Shown piece by piece: positions 1 to 7,158 of a stretch of DNA of 14,441 nucleotides. The DNA is from SIAJ01 sp035258765 (GTDB taxonomy: Bacteria; Planctomycetota; Planctomycetia; Gemmatales; Gemmataceae), in contig DATFWZ010000405.1 in NCBI GenBank assembly GCA_035258765.1, forward strand, positions 1 through 14,441, written 5' to 3'. Every line of letters begins with the position of its first letter. Position 1 is the first letter of the stretch. Made by a program: the position numbers and the translations under genes. The notes under the pieces were generated by a model. It worked only from the letters and a program-made list of their open reading frames with translations. It did not search any database and was not told the origin of the DNA.

Positions 1-78
1 GGGCTCGAGGACGGCCCACAACTCGTCGCTCATCCGGGCCGGGTACGCGGAGGCGGTCGACATCCGTGTCGGTTTCAT
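1..78 (-). CDS. IS5-type transposase, N-terminal fragment (cut by window edge)
   Basis: Reading the minus strand from ATG at 78 gives MKPTRMSTASAYPARMSDEL followed by WAVLEP, open to the edge. The stretch YPARMSDELWAVLEP matches the usual start of DUF4096/IS5-group transposases, where a Tyr-Pro-x-x-(Leu/Met)-(Ser/Thr)-Asp-x-x-Trp-x-x-(Leu/Ile)-x-Pro pattern precedes the helix-turn-helix. The DDE catalytic domain would lie outside the window. Later in-frame ATGs at 63 and 33 are alternative starts. The short distance between this start and the neighbouring ORF is typical of IS elements, where the transposase begins close to the terminal inverted repeat. The family call rests on only 26 residues, so it is moderate. 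Confidence 0.6.
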   Translation of the reverse strand, partial: MKPTRMSTASAYPARMSDELWAVLEP

Positions 79-95
79 GCCCGCGAAACTACCCT
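1..95 (-). mobile_element. Probable end of an IS5-like insertion sequence
   Basis: The transposase start at 78 implies that the element's terminus lies just outside it, roughly between 80 and 105. I cannot place the terminal inverted repeat because the other end of the element is not in the window; the right boundary given is an estimate. An imperfect dyad (TTGA-ccga-TCAA, 95-106) sits near the expected junction. Confidence 0.4.
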
Positions 96-325
96 TGACC
101 GATCAACGGATTCAAGGCTATTTTCCCCACAGGCACTAAGGTAGCGTAGAAGACGGTATTGATTTCCACCTCGCTCGCTTTGGCGAGATTGAAACCAACT
201 GGGGGTGAGGCCAGAATCAGCTCCCATGACTTGACCATCGCATCGCGGAAAAGCCGAATCAACCGAGGCTGAATCGCTGGATGTGGAACGCGACGTCGCG
301 GTTGAGGAAGGAAGCCGATGGCCAT
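89..325 (-). CDS. Hypothetical protein, probable truncated partner of the methyltransferase
   Basis: This 78-codon ORF begins with ATG at 325, only 4 nt after the methyltransferase stop (TGA, complement of 330-332), so the two were probably co-transcribed and translationally coupled. I do not recognise the sequence. It has an arginine-rich start, a helical stretch (RLIRLFRDAMVKSWELIL) and an acidic patch (KASEVEINTVFYATL) that read like the first part of a larger soluble protein. The frame stops at 89-91, beside the IS transposase start, so the natural C-terminus may have been lost and the last residues may be encoded by IS end sequence. It could also be a complete small protein or chance. 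No good Shine-Dalgarno sequence is visible. Confidence 0.4.
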   Translation of the reverse strand: MAIGFLPQPRRRVPHPAIQPRLIRLFRDAMVKSWELILASPPVGFNLAKASEVEINTVFYATLVPVGKIALNPLIGQG

Positions 326-329
326 ATGG

Positions 330-3300
330 TCACTGAGTGAGCGCGTCTAAGTGATCGCGGATGATATCGGCAGCGAGAATACGGGCCCGCGTCGTCGTCC
401 AATACCTGTACTGGTTCCGCAGTCCAACCAGCATGCCTCCGCCGGTCTGCGTCATGACGATTCTCGAGGCGCCAGTGTTGTCTGCCAGCGGGACAACCTC
501 TCGGTAGATCTTATCGTCGAGCTGGTCTGGAGCCTTCCCAAACACGATGGCTCCAAATGTCTGGTCCGCTCTCGAGGCACCATCGGGGACCCAGAGCGTG
601 GCCCTCACTGCGCTCTCGTCGATTTCCAAAAAGGGAGCGAGCAAGTTGCGCAATCGTTCGACGAAGCGGCGGCATTCGGTTGTCGTCGGTGGGGCGCATG
701 CGCGTGTCCCGGAAGACTCCCGGTATGCTTGTCCGACGTCAAGCGAGTCTCTGATAACGTCGAGGTCAGCCGTTGTCAGGCCGTGGATTCGGGCGAACAG
801 CTTGTCGATGGCGTCAAAGACTTCACTGTCGCCCGCGACGAGCCTCTGCGAAAGCCTTGCTATTGTCCGGGTCTGATCCGCATTCAGTGCCTCCAGTCGT
901 ACAAGCGGGAAGTCTTCGATTGACTGCTTCTGAAGTTTGTTACGCTCGGCACCGAACTGGGCACCGGTGATTAGACCGAAGTGCAACCAGATGTCGCTGT
1001 GGATAAGCAAGTGAAGGTACCGCGCTAACAGCTCGGCTTTGGGGTGTCCGCGAGTCGAGTAACCGTAGTAACTTGAAACGTACACCACGTCATCGAAGGC
1101 CAGATATCCGAACCCTTTGGCCCGGTCCGTTCCCGGAGATTGCTTGAGCAGCACGAGAGGGCTGTAGTAAATATCGCGGCTACGCCGCATGTGGAGGGTG
1201 GCGCGTCGGAATCTGTCTAGTCGGGACACATTCACAACGAACCCAGGCGTTTCGGAGGCCGGCAAGAATGGAAGCCCGCGGAGATGTCTGGCGTCGTACT
1301 GCGTCGTGTTGTCTTCAGAGACGATACACCCCTGGCCCTCAGCGAGACTGAACTCGTGCCAATAGTCCGACACCCGAATGGCGGCAGGGTTGGCCAAGAG
1401 CTTCCTCACAATCGCAACGTCAAGGAAGGAGCCGACAAGCCAACCTTTCCACATCCAAGGCTCGGCCTCGGCCTCCTGTGCGTTGACAAGGACTGAGGCG
1501 TCAGAGTCGATCCGGAAGTCTCCTCGGTGGTTTAACTCCGAATCGTAATGCGGGCAGACGACCTGTGTCCTTGGATCTTCGCCAGCCGTCTCGTTCCGAG
1601 CGAAAAGCAGAATGAACGGTTGGTCAGTTCCCGGCCAGACTCGCGTCTTCGCAAGGTGAACGCCGCTAATGATCCCTGTCACGTCGATCAACCGGAAAAT
1701 GCGGTTGCGGGCCTCAGTGGGTATCGGCTTGTTCTTCAGGAGCAGTCGGGCTGGCAGCGCCATGGCAATTCGGCCGCCCTTCTTACACCACTCGGTGGAG
1801 CGGATCAGCAAGGGCAGATCAGGATTGAAGTCCGGGTTTCGGTACCGGTCGGCATCGCGGGCGCCGGCGCGCGCGAGGACAGCCCGTGCCGCTGCCTCCA
1901 TCGCTTGGCCGACCGGGGCAGGGACGCTGGTCCAAGGTGGATTGCTAAGGACGATGTCGTATTGGCCATTGTGTTCGGCGCCGACAGCATCGCCGATGCT
2001 TCCGACGACCGCCCCGGTCGGCAAATCCTCACCCGCACGCCTGACGTTGAATAGCACGCGCCCGCGGAGATCGTCAAACTTCAGTTCGGAGAGCGGTTGT
2101 GGGCGGGGGTCAAGTTCGAGGGCGGTCAGATACAGGCTGAGGGCTCCAAGCCGAAGGGCGTCCTCGCTTACGTCGAAACCGGTCAGTTGTCTGTCTAAGA
2201 TGCGGCGGATAGTACGTCGGTCCGGACGTCTGCCCTTCCGCTTCCATACCTCGCGATAGATCCTCCGAAACGCGAGCACGAGAAAAACGCAGGCCCCACA
2301 GGCGGGATCGAGTACCTTCGCCTCGTCGGCATCGGCGAGCGCATGAAAAGCCTCGTCCAAAAGTGTGACGGCAATGTTGCGCGGCGTATAATGTACACTG
2401 GTGGATGCTGCCTCCGCTTGTTCCCAGTGCCAACAGAAGTCTTCGTACACTTGGCTCAATAGGCCTACGGGTACGTGGGCGAAGTCAATGGATTCCCATT
2501 TCAACAAGAGCTGGTACGACGCGCCCCTCGGCTCACCTCCCAGCACCACCGCCATGAGGTGCCGAAAAACTTCGCCGTTGGTCGCCCTGTCGATCTGACG
2601 AAAGTACTTCTCTCCACCGCCTCCCGCGAGGGGCAAGAAGTCGCCATTGAACGTGTCATCGAGCCAGCGACAAGTCGCGGCCGCGTTCGCAGGGCCGTCG
2701 AAACAGTCGTGCCAAGTTCTTGCGCCAGGTGCAACGTGTGGGATGTTGTCCTCGGTAATGATCTGGCGATCGGTCAAGAACCGGAAGAACAGCGCACGAC
2801 CGAGGAGTGAGAGTACGTCCGGGCGCGATATCTGCATTTGCGCTAGTTGGCTGGCCGAATGCATGAGTAGCACGCGCAGCCGCTCGAAGACGTCATCGCC
2901 GCGGCTGATGTCGTCGTCCCAGTCAACAACCCCATTCACTAATTTTGAAAAAAGTGTTCGTCCGTCGACGCTGTTGGGCGTGTACGGAGTCCATTGGACT
3001 GGGACATCTTCGAATGCAACCGGGGCAACTTGGATGTGACCCGGTTCTATCGTGGCCAAGTAAGCGCGCTCGCCTCGGCATGCTAACCGTCCGCGGACGC
3101 TGTCAAGGAGTTGCTCGTCTGGTCGAGTTGCCGCTGTCAGCCGGGACCGATCTACGAAGTAGAGGACGGGGCGACCCTGAGCCTCGGCTACGCCATCAGG
3201 GGCGTCGGGGGAAGAACCGCGGGCTGCGATGAGATCGAGATAGTCCTGATGCTCTGGGCCGGTTTGTTCGGTGAAGATGCGGACGCAGTCTTGAGCTACT

Positions 3301-3350
3301 CCGTAGCGTTCGAGTTCCTCGCGCAAATGGTTTGCAGATGTGGAGGGCAT
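330..3350 (-). CDS. N6-adenine DNA methyltransferase (Eco57I/N6_Mtase-like, 1006 aa)
   Basis: The protein should transfer a methyl group from S-adenosylmethionine to adenine in a specific DNA site, as in type I/IIG-like restriction-modification or phage-defence loci. Visible parts: an N-terminal region of about 300 residues without an obvious motif; a typical entry motif SVHYTPRNIA near residue 317; SAM-binding motif I, VLDPACGACVFLV, near 347; catalytic motif IV, SNPPW, near 469; and a C-terminal part with QSIEDFPL near 808, the kind of segment seen in target-recognition domains. In motif I the usual Gly-Ser-Gly is Gly-Ala-Cys. No nuclease motif (PD-ExK, HNH) was recognised, so this looks like a methyltransferase subunit only. 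Composition is less GC-rich than the genes to the right, which suggests transfer. ATG at 3350 lacks a Shine-Dalgarno sequence; the frame is open upstream to 3422 and a frameshifted upstream start at 3459 is possible. Confidence 0.85.
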   Translation of the reverse strand: MPSTSANHLREELERYGVAQDCVRIFTEQTGPEHQDYLDLIAARGSSPDAPDGVAEAQGRPVLYFVDRSRLTAATRPDEQLLDSVRGRLACRGERAYLATIEPGHIQVAPVAFEDVPVQWTPYTPNSVDGRTLFSKLVNGVVDWDDDISRGDDVFERLRVLLMHSASQLAQMQISRPDVLSLLGRALFFRFLTDRQIITEDNIPHVAPGARTWHDCFDGPANAAATCRWLDDTFNGDFLPLAGGGGEKYFRQIDRATNGEVFRHLMAVVLGGEPRGASYQLLLKWESIDFAHVPVGLLSQVYEDFCWHWEQAEAASTSVHYTPRNIAVTLLDEAFHALADADEAKVLDPACGACVFLVLAFRRIYREVWKRKGRRPDRRTIRRILDRQLTGFDVSEDALRLGALSLYLTALELDPRPQPLSELKFDDLRGRVLFNVRRAGEDLPTGAVVGSIGDAVGAEHNGQYDIVLSNPPWTSVPAPVGQAMEAAARAVLARAGARDADRYRNPDFNPDLPLLIRSTEWCKKGGRIAMALPARLLLKNKPIPTEARNRIFRLIDVTGIISGVHLAKTRVWPGTDQPFILLFARNETAGEDPRTQVVCPHYDSELNHRGDFRIDSDASVLVNAQEAEAEPWMWKGWLVGSFLDVAIVRKLLANPAAIRVSDYWHEFSLAEGQGCIVSEDNTTQYDARHLRGLPFLPASETPGFVVNVSRLDRFRRATLHMRRSRDIYYSPLVLLKQSPGTDRAKGFGYLAFDDVVYVSSYYGYSTRGHPKAELLARYLHLLIHSDIWLHFGLITGAQFGAERNKLQKQSIEDFPLVRLEALNADQTRTIARLSQRLVAGDSEVFDAIDKLFARIHGLTTADLDVIRDSLDVGQAYRESSGTRACAPPTTTECRRFVERLRNLLAPFLEIDESAVRATLWVPDGASRADQTFGAIVFGKAPDQLDDKIYREVVPLADNTGASRIVMTQTGGGMLVGLRNQYRYWTTTRARILAADIIRDHLDALTQ

Positions 3351-3504
3351 GGCGATGCCGCAGTGGGACCAGTCGACAGCGAGGCCCCCATCACCAAGAA
3401 TTGGGCAGCCGCATTCTCCGGATTACTTGCCGGGCGTGTAGTTCTGCCAACTCGCTCATTTTGGTGAACAAAGGAGCAGGCGTCCAGACTATTCTGATCG
3501 TCGA

Positions 3505-3533
3505 GTTATCCCCTGGCCCGCTCGGGCCAGCAA
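3505..3533 (-). promoter_or_regulatory. Possible promoter for the methyltransferase locus
   Basis: On the minus strand a TTGCTG box (3533-3528) and a GATAAC box (3510-3505) are separated by 17 nt, matching the sigma-70 consensus at 3 of 6 and 4 of 6 positions. Transcription would start near 3498, upstream of both the ATG at 3459 and that at 3350. The spacer overlaps the hairpin at 3513-3530, so this is a weak call. Confidence 0.22.
3513..3530 (-). terminator. Short GC hairpin after the peptidase gene
   Basis: CTGGCCC and GGGCCAG form a 7-bp perfect stem with a 4-nt loop, 18 nt beyond the peptidase stop codon. The position suits a terminator or 3'-end stabiliser for the peptidase transcript. 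There is no run of T after it on the minus strand, so intrinsic termination would be weak. Confidence 0.4.
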
Positions 3534-3548
3534 TGGAGGGCCTGTCAC

Positions 3549-4715
3549 TTAGTCGGTCGCCAGCCCTACCGCGAGCCGACACCCCTCCAAAAACTCCGGC
3601 ACGTCCACCCACTCGTTGACCGTGTGGATTTCATTCTGTCCGGCGCCGAACGTCGCCGTCGGGATGCCGTGCCTCACCATCCAGTTCGCGTCCAACCCGC
3701 CGTTCGTCACCCGCGTGACCGGGTCGCGACCAATCGACTTCACCCCCTCGATGGCTCGTCGCACCACGGGGCTGTCCGCCTTGAGCCGAAACGGGTAATA
3801 GTCCGTCCGCGACGTGAACCGCACCTTCGCCGTCTTGCCCATGTGGTCCGTGACGCGGCTCGCGGCGGCCGTGAACGCGGCCTTGTACGCGGCGGTGATC
3901 GCGCGGAAGAACTTCGCGTCGTGGCTCCGCGACTCGCCCTTGATGTGCACATGGTCCGTCACCACGTTCGTCGCCTCGCCGGCCGATCGGCCGTTGCCGT
4001 CGCCGATCGAGCCGACGTTGCTCGTCCCCTCGCGGCCGTCCTTGACGACCTTGCCGAACCAGCCTCCCGCGAACGCGTCCGCCATGCCCAGGGCCGCGAC
4101 CATCGACGCCGAGATGCCCCGCTCCGGGTACACCCCCGCGTGCGACGCCTTCCCCGCGATGTCCACCTCCCAGCGGTCGGCCCCAACGGCGCCGATCGTG
4201 ATGTCCGAAGCGGACCGGCCGTCGAAGTTGAACGCCATCGTCGGCCCCTGCAGCGCCGCGGGGTCCACGTGCCGGGCCCCGAACAGGCCGGATTCCTCGC
4301 GGACGGTGAACAGGAGCGTGATCGGCGAGTGCGGGAGTTTTTCTTTGAGGAGCGTCGCGGCCAGGTGGACGAGAACGGCGCAGCCGGTGCGGTTGTCGCC
4401 GCCGAGGGCGGTCGCGGCCTTCGGGACGATCCGGTCCCCCTTCCGCACCGGGACCGCCCCGGCACACAGCGGGACCGTATCCATGTGGGTCATGAAGAGG
4501 AGTCGCGGGCCGGGCTTTGTGCCGGGGAGGTACGCGAGCAGGTTGCCCGTCTGGGTGGGGAGCGGGATGCGGGTGTTGGCGTCGTCGAACTTGATGTTCC
4601 GCGGACCGACGCCGGCCTCCTTGAGGGCCGCCTGGATCTCGCGGGCGATGTTCTTCTCCTGCCCGGTGATGCCCTCGACGGCGAGGAAGCGCATGAGCAG
4701 TCCGACGGCGTTCAT
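3549..4715 (-). CDS. M20-family metallopeptidase, PepT/YqjE-like (388 aa)
   Basis: This is a cytoplasmic di-zinc aminopeptidase-type hydrolase acting on small peptides or N-acyl amino acids. The full set of M20 residues is present: His77 and catalytic Asp79 (THMDT), bridging Asp107 (GGDN), catalytic Glu140 with ligand Glu141 (VREESGLFG), Asp165 (NFDG), the dimerisation-domain His192 (ASHAG) and ligand His364 (EIHT). The length fits the family. The start ATG at 4715 was chosen because conservation begins there (MNAVGLLMRF) and the frame further upstream runs into the sigma-factor gene; ATG at 4694 is an alternative. A GGAAC stretch just upstream may be a weak ribosome site. The family is secure; PepT-type tripeptidase activity is inferred, because related YqjE proteins have unproven substrates. 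Confidence 0.92.
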   Translation of the reverse strand: MNAVGLLMRFLAVEGITGQEKNIAREIQAALKEAGVGPRNIKFDDANTRIPLPTQTGNLLAYLPGTKPGPRLLFMTHMDTVPLCAGAVPVRKGDRIVPKAATALGGDNRTGCAVLVHLAATLLKEKLPHSPITLLFTVREESGLFGARHVDPAALQGPTMAFNFDGRSASDITIGAVGADRWEVDIAGKASHAGVYPERGISASMVAALGMADAFAGGWFGKVVKDGREGTSNVGSIGDGNGRSAGEATNVVTDHVHIKGESRSHDAKFFRAITAAYKAAFTAAASRVTDHMGKTAKVRFTSRTDYYPFRLKADSPVVRRAIEGVKSIGRDPVTRVTNGGLDANWMVRHGIPTATFGAGQNEIHTVNEWVDVPEFLEGCRLAVGLATD

Positions 4716-4726
4716 GAGGAGTTCCA

Positions 4727-4801
4727 AGTTCCAAGTTGAAGACTGGCTTATTATGGCCGCCGCAAACCGCCCAATCGGCGCACGGGTTTCAACTTGGAAC
4801 T
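4727..4801. repeat. 14-bp perfect inverted repeat bracketing the peptidase promoter region
   Basis: The arms are AGTTCCAAGTTGAA at 4727-4740 and TTCAACTTGGAACT at 4788-4801, perfectly complementary and 47 nt apart. The peptidase-side arm is extended by a second TTGGAAC heptamer, giving a tandem pair ending at 4721. The repeat fills most of the gap between the sigma-factor stop (4804) and the peptidase start (4715). It could be an operator pair, a hairpin in a read-through transcript, or part of a dispersed repeat. Confidence 0.7.
4750..4755 (-). promoter_or_regulatory. -10-like box upstream of the peptidase gene
   Basis: CATAAT on the minus strand (5 of 6 matches to TATAAT) is the only AT-rich island in the gap, 35 nt upstream of the peptidase ATG. 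No good -35 box lies at 16-18 nt; TTGGGC is only 13 nt away. It sits between the two arms of the inverted repeat. Confidence 0.3.
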
Positions 4802-4803
4802 GC

Positions 4804-5451
4804 TCAGCTCGCGGTCCACTCCGGGAAGTGCTCGCGGGCGCGGGCGGCGGCCAGGCGGGCAATCTGCCGGACCCGCTGGCGACTGAGGCCGACCCGGGCC
4901 GCGACCTCCTGGAAGGAGCGGCCCTCGACGTGGCACAGACGCAGGATGGCGTACCACCGGGCCGGGAGAATATTGCGAACCCGCTCACACATCTCGCGGG
5001 CGGCCGCGCCGGTACACAGGTCCGGGCCCGGGCGGGGGTCCTCGGCCTCCCACGGGACGTCGTCCGCGTCCGTCCAGATCGGCAGCGCGCCCACCCGGTT
5101 GCGCCGCCAGCGGAGGACCATCTGAATGAGTCGGTGGCGGATGACGAGCGTGGCGTACGCCGGGAACGGCACCCCCCGGCCCGGGTCGTAGTGGCCGGCC
5201 GCGTAGGTCAGCCCGTACAGGGCCTCGCTGAGGAGCTCGTCGGCCGGGACGTCGCGGGCCGCGCACTGGGCGAACCGCCAGGCCAGCCGGCGGGCCAGGG
5301 GGGTGTGCGTCGCGGCCCGCCCGCGGGCGGCCGCATCGAGCGGCGGGACCCGGGTCGCGCGGGGGGAAGCGGGCGGGTCCAGGCGGACGAATCGGTTGAC
5401 CCGGCCCGCGAATCGGCGGGCAGTGAAAGACGGCATGGCGGACACCGGCAT
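4804..5451 (-). CDS. Sigma-70 family RNA polymerase sigma factor, regions 2 and 4 only (215 aa)
   Basis: This should direct RNA polymerase to a subset of promoters. Region 2 lies at about residues 52-115: DELLSEALYGLTYAAGHYDP then GRGVPFPAYATLVIRH is the core-binding and -10-recognition helix pattern of RpoD-like factors, with the Asp-Pro-x-Arg-Gly-Val-x-Phe-x-x-Tyr-Ala signature. Region 4 lies at about 160-205: GRSFQEVAARVGLSRQRVRQIAR is the -35-binding helix-turn-helix. Regions 1.1 and 3 are missing, so it is ECF-sized, but the region 2 sequence is closer to RpoD/SigB types. ATG at 5451 is preferred because the promoter 28 nt upstream would give a short leader; ATG at 5436 is equally possible. 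The frame continues to 5583, but that extension would run through the promoter. No anti-sigma gene is adjacent, and targets are unknown. Confidence 0.85.
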   Translation of the reverse strand: MPVSAMPSFTARRFAGRVNRFVRLDPPASPRATRVPPLDAAARGRAATHTPLARRLAWRFAQCAARDVPADELLSEALYGLTYAAGHYDPGRGVPFPAYATLVIRHRLIQMVLRWRRNRVGALPIWTDADDVPWEAEDPRPGPDLCTGAAAREMCERVRNILPARWYAILRLCHVEGRSFQEVAARVGLSRQRVRQIARLAAARAREHFPEWTAS

Positions 5452-5478
5452 CCGGAAGGACGGGCGAAGCTGCCAGTA

Positions 5479-5511
5479 TCCATAACTGAACTTATGTACA
5501 CTGTCAACAGT
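5479..5511 (-). promoter_or_regulatory. Promoter of the sigma-factor gene with palindrome over -35
   Basis: The minus strand carries a perfect TTGACA (5507-5502), a 17-nt spacer and TATGGA (5484-5479), with an alternative GATACT slightly further on. Transcription would start near 5472, about 20 nt before the ATG at 5451. The -35 box lies inside the dyad ACTGT-TG-ACAGT (5511-5500), so a repressor or activator could bind there. This stretch is strikingly AT-rich for the surroundings. Confidence 0.55.
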
Positions 5512-5663
5512 AAAGGGAAAACGGCCCGGGGCCTGAGGGAAATGAACGCCGGAAACGCCCAGTTCAACTGAATTTCGGACCACCAGGCGGATTCGATTGC
5601 GGTCCGATCATGCGGCCGCGCCGCGAGAAGTCCGGCTGGGCAGTGTCAGCTGCGCCATCGCGG

Positions 5664-7061
5664 TCAGGACAATAAGATGCCGGCGATGGAGGCGTTGATC
5701 AATGTCGCCAGGAACCCGCCGAGGAGGGCCCGCAGCCCGAGCCGGGCGAGGTCGCTTCGCCGGTCCGGGGCCATGCCGCCAATCCCGCCGAGCTGGATGC
5801 CGATCGACGCGAAGTTGGCGAACCCGGTTAGGGCGAAACTGGCGAGCACGTACGCGTGCGGGCTCATCCCGGCTTCCATCCCCGGCTGGTACTTGCCAGT
5901 CAGGATGCTAAACGCCACGAACTCGTTGAGCACCAACTTGATCCCGAGCAGCTCGCCCATCTTGGGTACGTCGCCCCCCTGGCAGCCCATCAGGACGGCC
6001 ACCGGGGAGAACAGCCAGGAGAAGATCTTCTCGAGCGACAGGCGTTGCATCCGCTCCTCGGACCCCCAGTTCGCGAGCCGCTCGTTGATCTCATCGGACG
6101 CGAGCCCGAGCAGGAAGTTGAACAGGGCGATGAAGGCGATGAAGGCGATAAGCATGGCCGCGATGTTGATCGCCAGTTGCATCCCCTGGGAGGCGCCCGC
6201 GGCGGCCGCGTCGATCACATTCGCGTGCTCCTTGCCGCCGGACGGTTTAACGTCCCCAAGCGTTTCCGGACGGCCAGTCTCGGGCACCAGCAGCTTGCCG
6301 ACGTAGAGCGACGCCGGGGCGGCCATGACGCTGGTACACAGGATGGCGACCGCGTCGGCCCCCATGCCGATGTACACGGCCATCAACCCGCCGGAGATGT
6401 GGGCCATGCCGCCGATCATCAGGGCCAACAGCTCCGACCGGGTCATCCGGGGGATGAACGGCTTGACGATCAGCGGGGCCTCCGTCTGGCCGAGGAACAC
6501 GTTGGCCGTCACGGACAGGGTCTCGGCCCCGCTCGTGCCCATGACCCAGCGCATCACGCGGGCGAATCCGCGGACAACAAGCTGCAAGATGCCGACGTGG
6601 TACAGCACTGAGAAGAACGACGAGACGAAAATGACAGTGGGCAAGACCACGAACGCAAACACGACCCCTCCGCCCGCGTCGAGCGACAGACCCTTCTCGA
6701 GGGCCGGCACGTTGACGAGCGGCCCGAACACGAATTTCCCGCCGGCGGACGAGAACTCCAGGAACTGCTTGGCCACCTTGCCCACCCACTCGAACGCTTC
6801 CCGGACCGGACCCACCTTGAGAATCAGCACGGCGAGTGTTACCTGGAGGAGTATTCCGGTGACGACGGTCCGACGGCTGATGGCCCGGATGTTGGTTGAG
6901 AAGACGAGGGCCAAGCTGAGGAAGCAGACGACGCCGATGGCCGCCTGTCCGCGGGGCCCGAGGACGTCCTGGCTGAGGTAGGCAAGGGTGGTGAGGCCGA
7001 CGACAGCCGCGACCAGGCCGAGGCGCCACGACCAGGGCGTACCGGGAGCCGGTTGGGACAT
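5664..7061 (-). CDS. nupC: Concentrative nucleoside transporter, CNT/NupC family (465 aa)
   Basis: An inner-membrane protein importing nucleosides with a proton or sodium gradient. The CNT signature G-x-K-x-x-x-N-E-F-V-A is present as GIKLVLNEFVAF near residue 372, and the substrate/ion-site motif GQTEAPL is near 190. At least nine hydrophobic segments are visible, including VFAFVVLPTVIFVSSFFSVL and INIAAMLIAFIAFIALFNFL. It is longer than the roughly 400 aa of E. coli NupC because of a polar loop (PETGRPETLGDVKPSGGKEH), a layout common in the longer bacterial CNTs. ATG at 7061 is preferred over the in-frame TTG at 7079; neither has a clear Shine-Dalgarno sequence. The family is certain; nucleoside specificity and choice of coupling ion are not readable. 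The symbol denotes family membership, not orthology. Confidence 0.93.
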   Translation of the reverse strand: MSQPAPGTPWSWRLGLVAAVVGLTTLAYLSQDVLGPRGQAAIGVVCFLSLALVFSTNIRAISRRTVVTGILLQVTLAVLILKVGPVREAFEWVGKVAKQFLEFSSAGGKFVFGPLVNVPALEKGLSLDAGGGVVFAFVVLPTVIFVSSFFSVLYHVGILQLVVRGFARVMRWVMGTSGAETLSVTANVFLGQTEAPLIVKPFIPRMTRSELLALMIGGMAHISGGLMAVYIGMGADAVAILCTSVMAAPASLYVGKLLVPETGRPETLGDVKPSGGKEHANVIDAAAAGASQGMQLAINIAAMLIAFIAFIALFNFLLGLASDEINERLANWGSEERMQRLSLEKIFSWLFSPVAVLMGCQGGDVPKMGELLGIKLVLNEFVAFSILTGKYQPGMEAGMSPHAYVLASFALTGFANFASIGIQLGGIGGMAPDRRSDLARLGLRALLGGFLATLINASIAGILLS

Positions 7062-7158
7062 GGGAGTGCGAGTCCGCAAGATGACCGGGTGCGGGGCACC
7101 GACCCGCTCATGCTAGGCGACCCGCAATCGGGCGGACAGGAAGTGCCGGCGCGAGCTC

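Noticed and set aside
4716..4988. N-terminal extension of the peptidase frame to 4988
   Set aside because: The extension overlaps the sigma-factor gene in another frame and reads as Arg/Ser/Pro-rich sequence; M20 similarity begins near MNAVGLLMRF.
3814..5571. A 585-codon open frame on the plus strand opposite the peptidase and sigma-factor genes
   Set aside because: It lies opposite two genes with clear family motifs, and its translation is Arg/Pro/Ala-rich without any recognisable domain. Long antisense frames are expected in GC-rich genes.
5452..5583. N-terminal extension of the sigma-factor frame to 5583
   Set aside because: It would cover the TTGACA promoter, and the residues (VHFPQAPGRFPFTVDSVHKF) have no sigma-factor character.
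5612..5624. GCGGC-CGC-GCCGC dyad as a terminator of the nucleoside transporter
   Set aside because: Only 5 bp of GC, a common chance dyad in this composition, with no T-tract.
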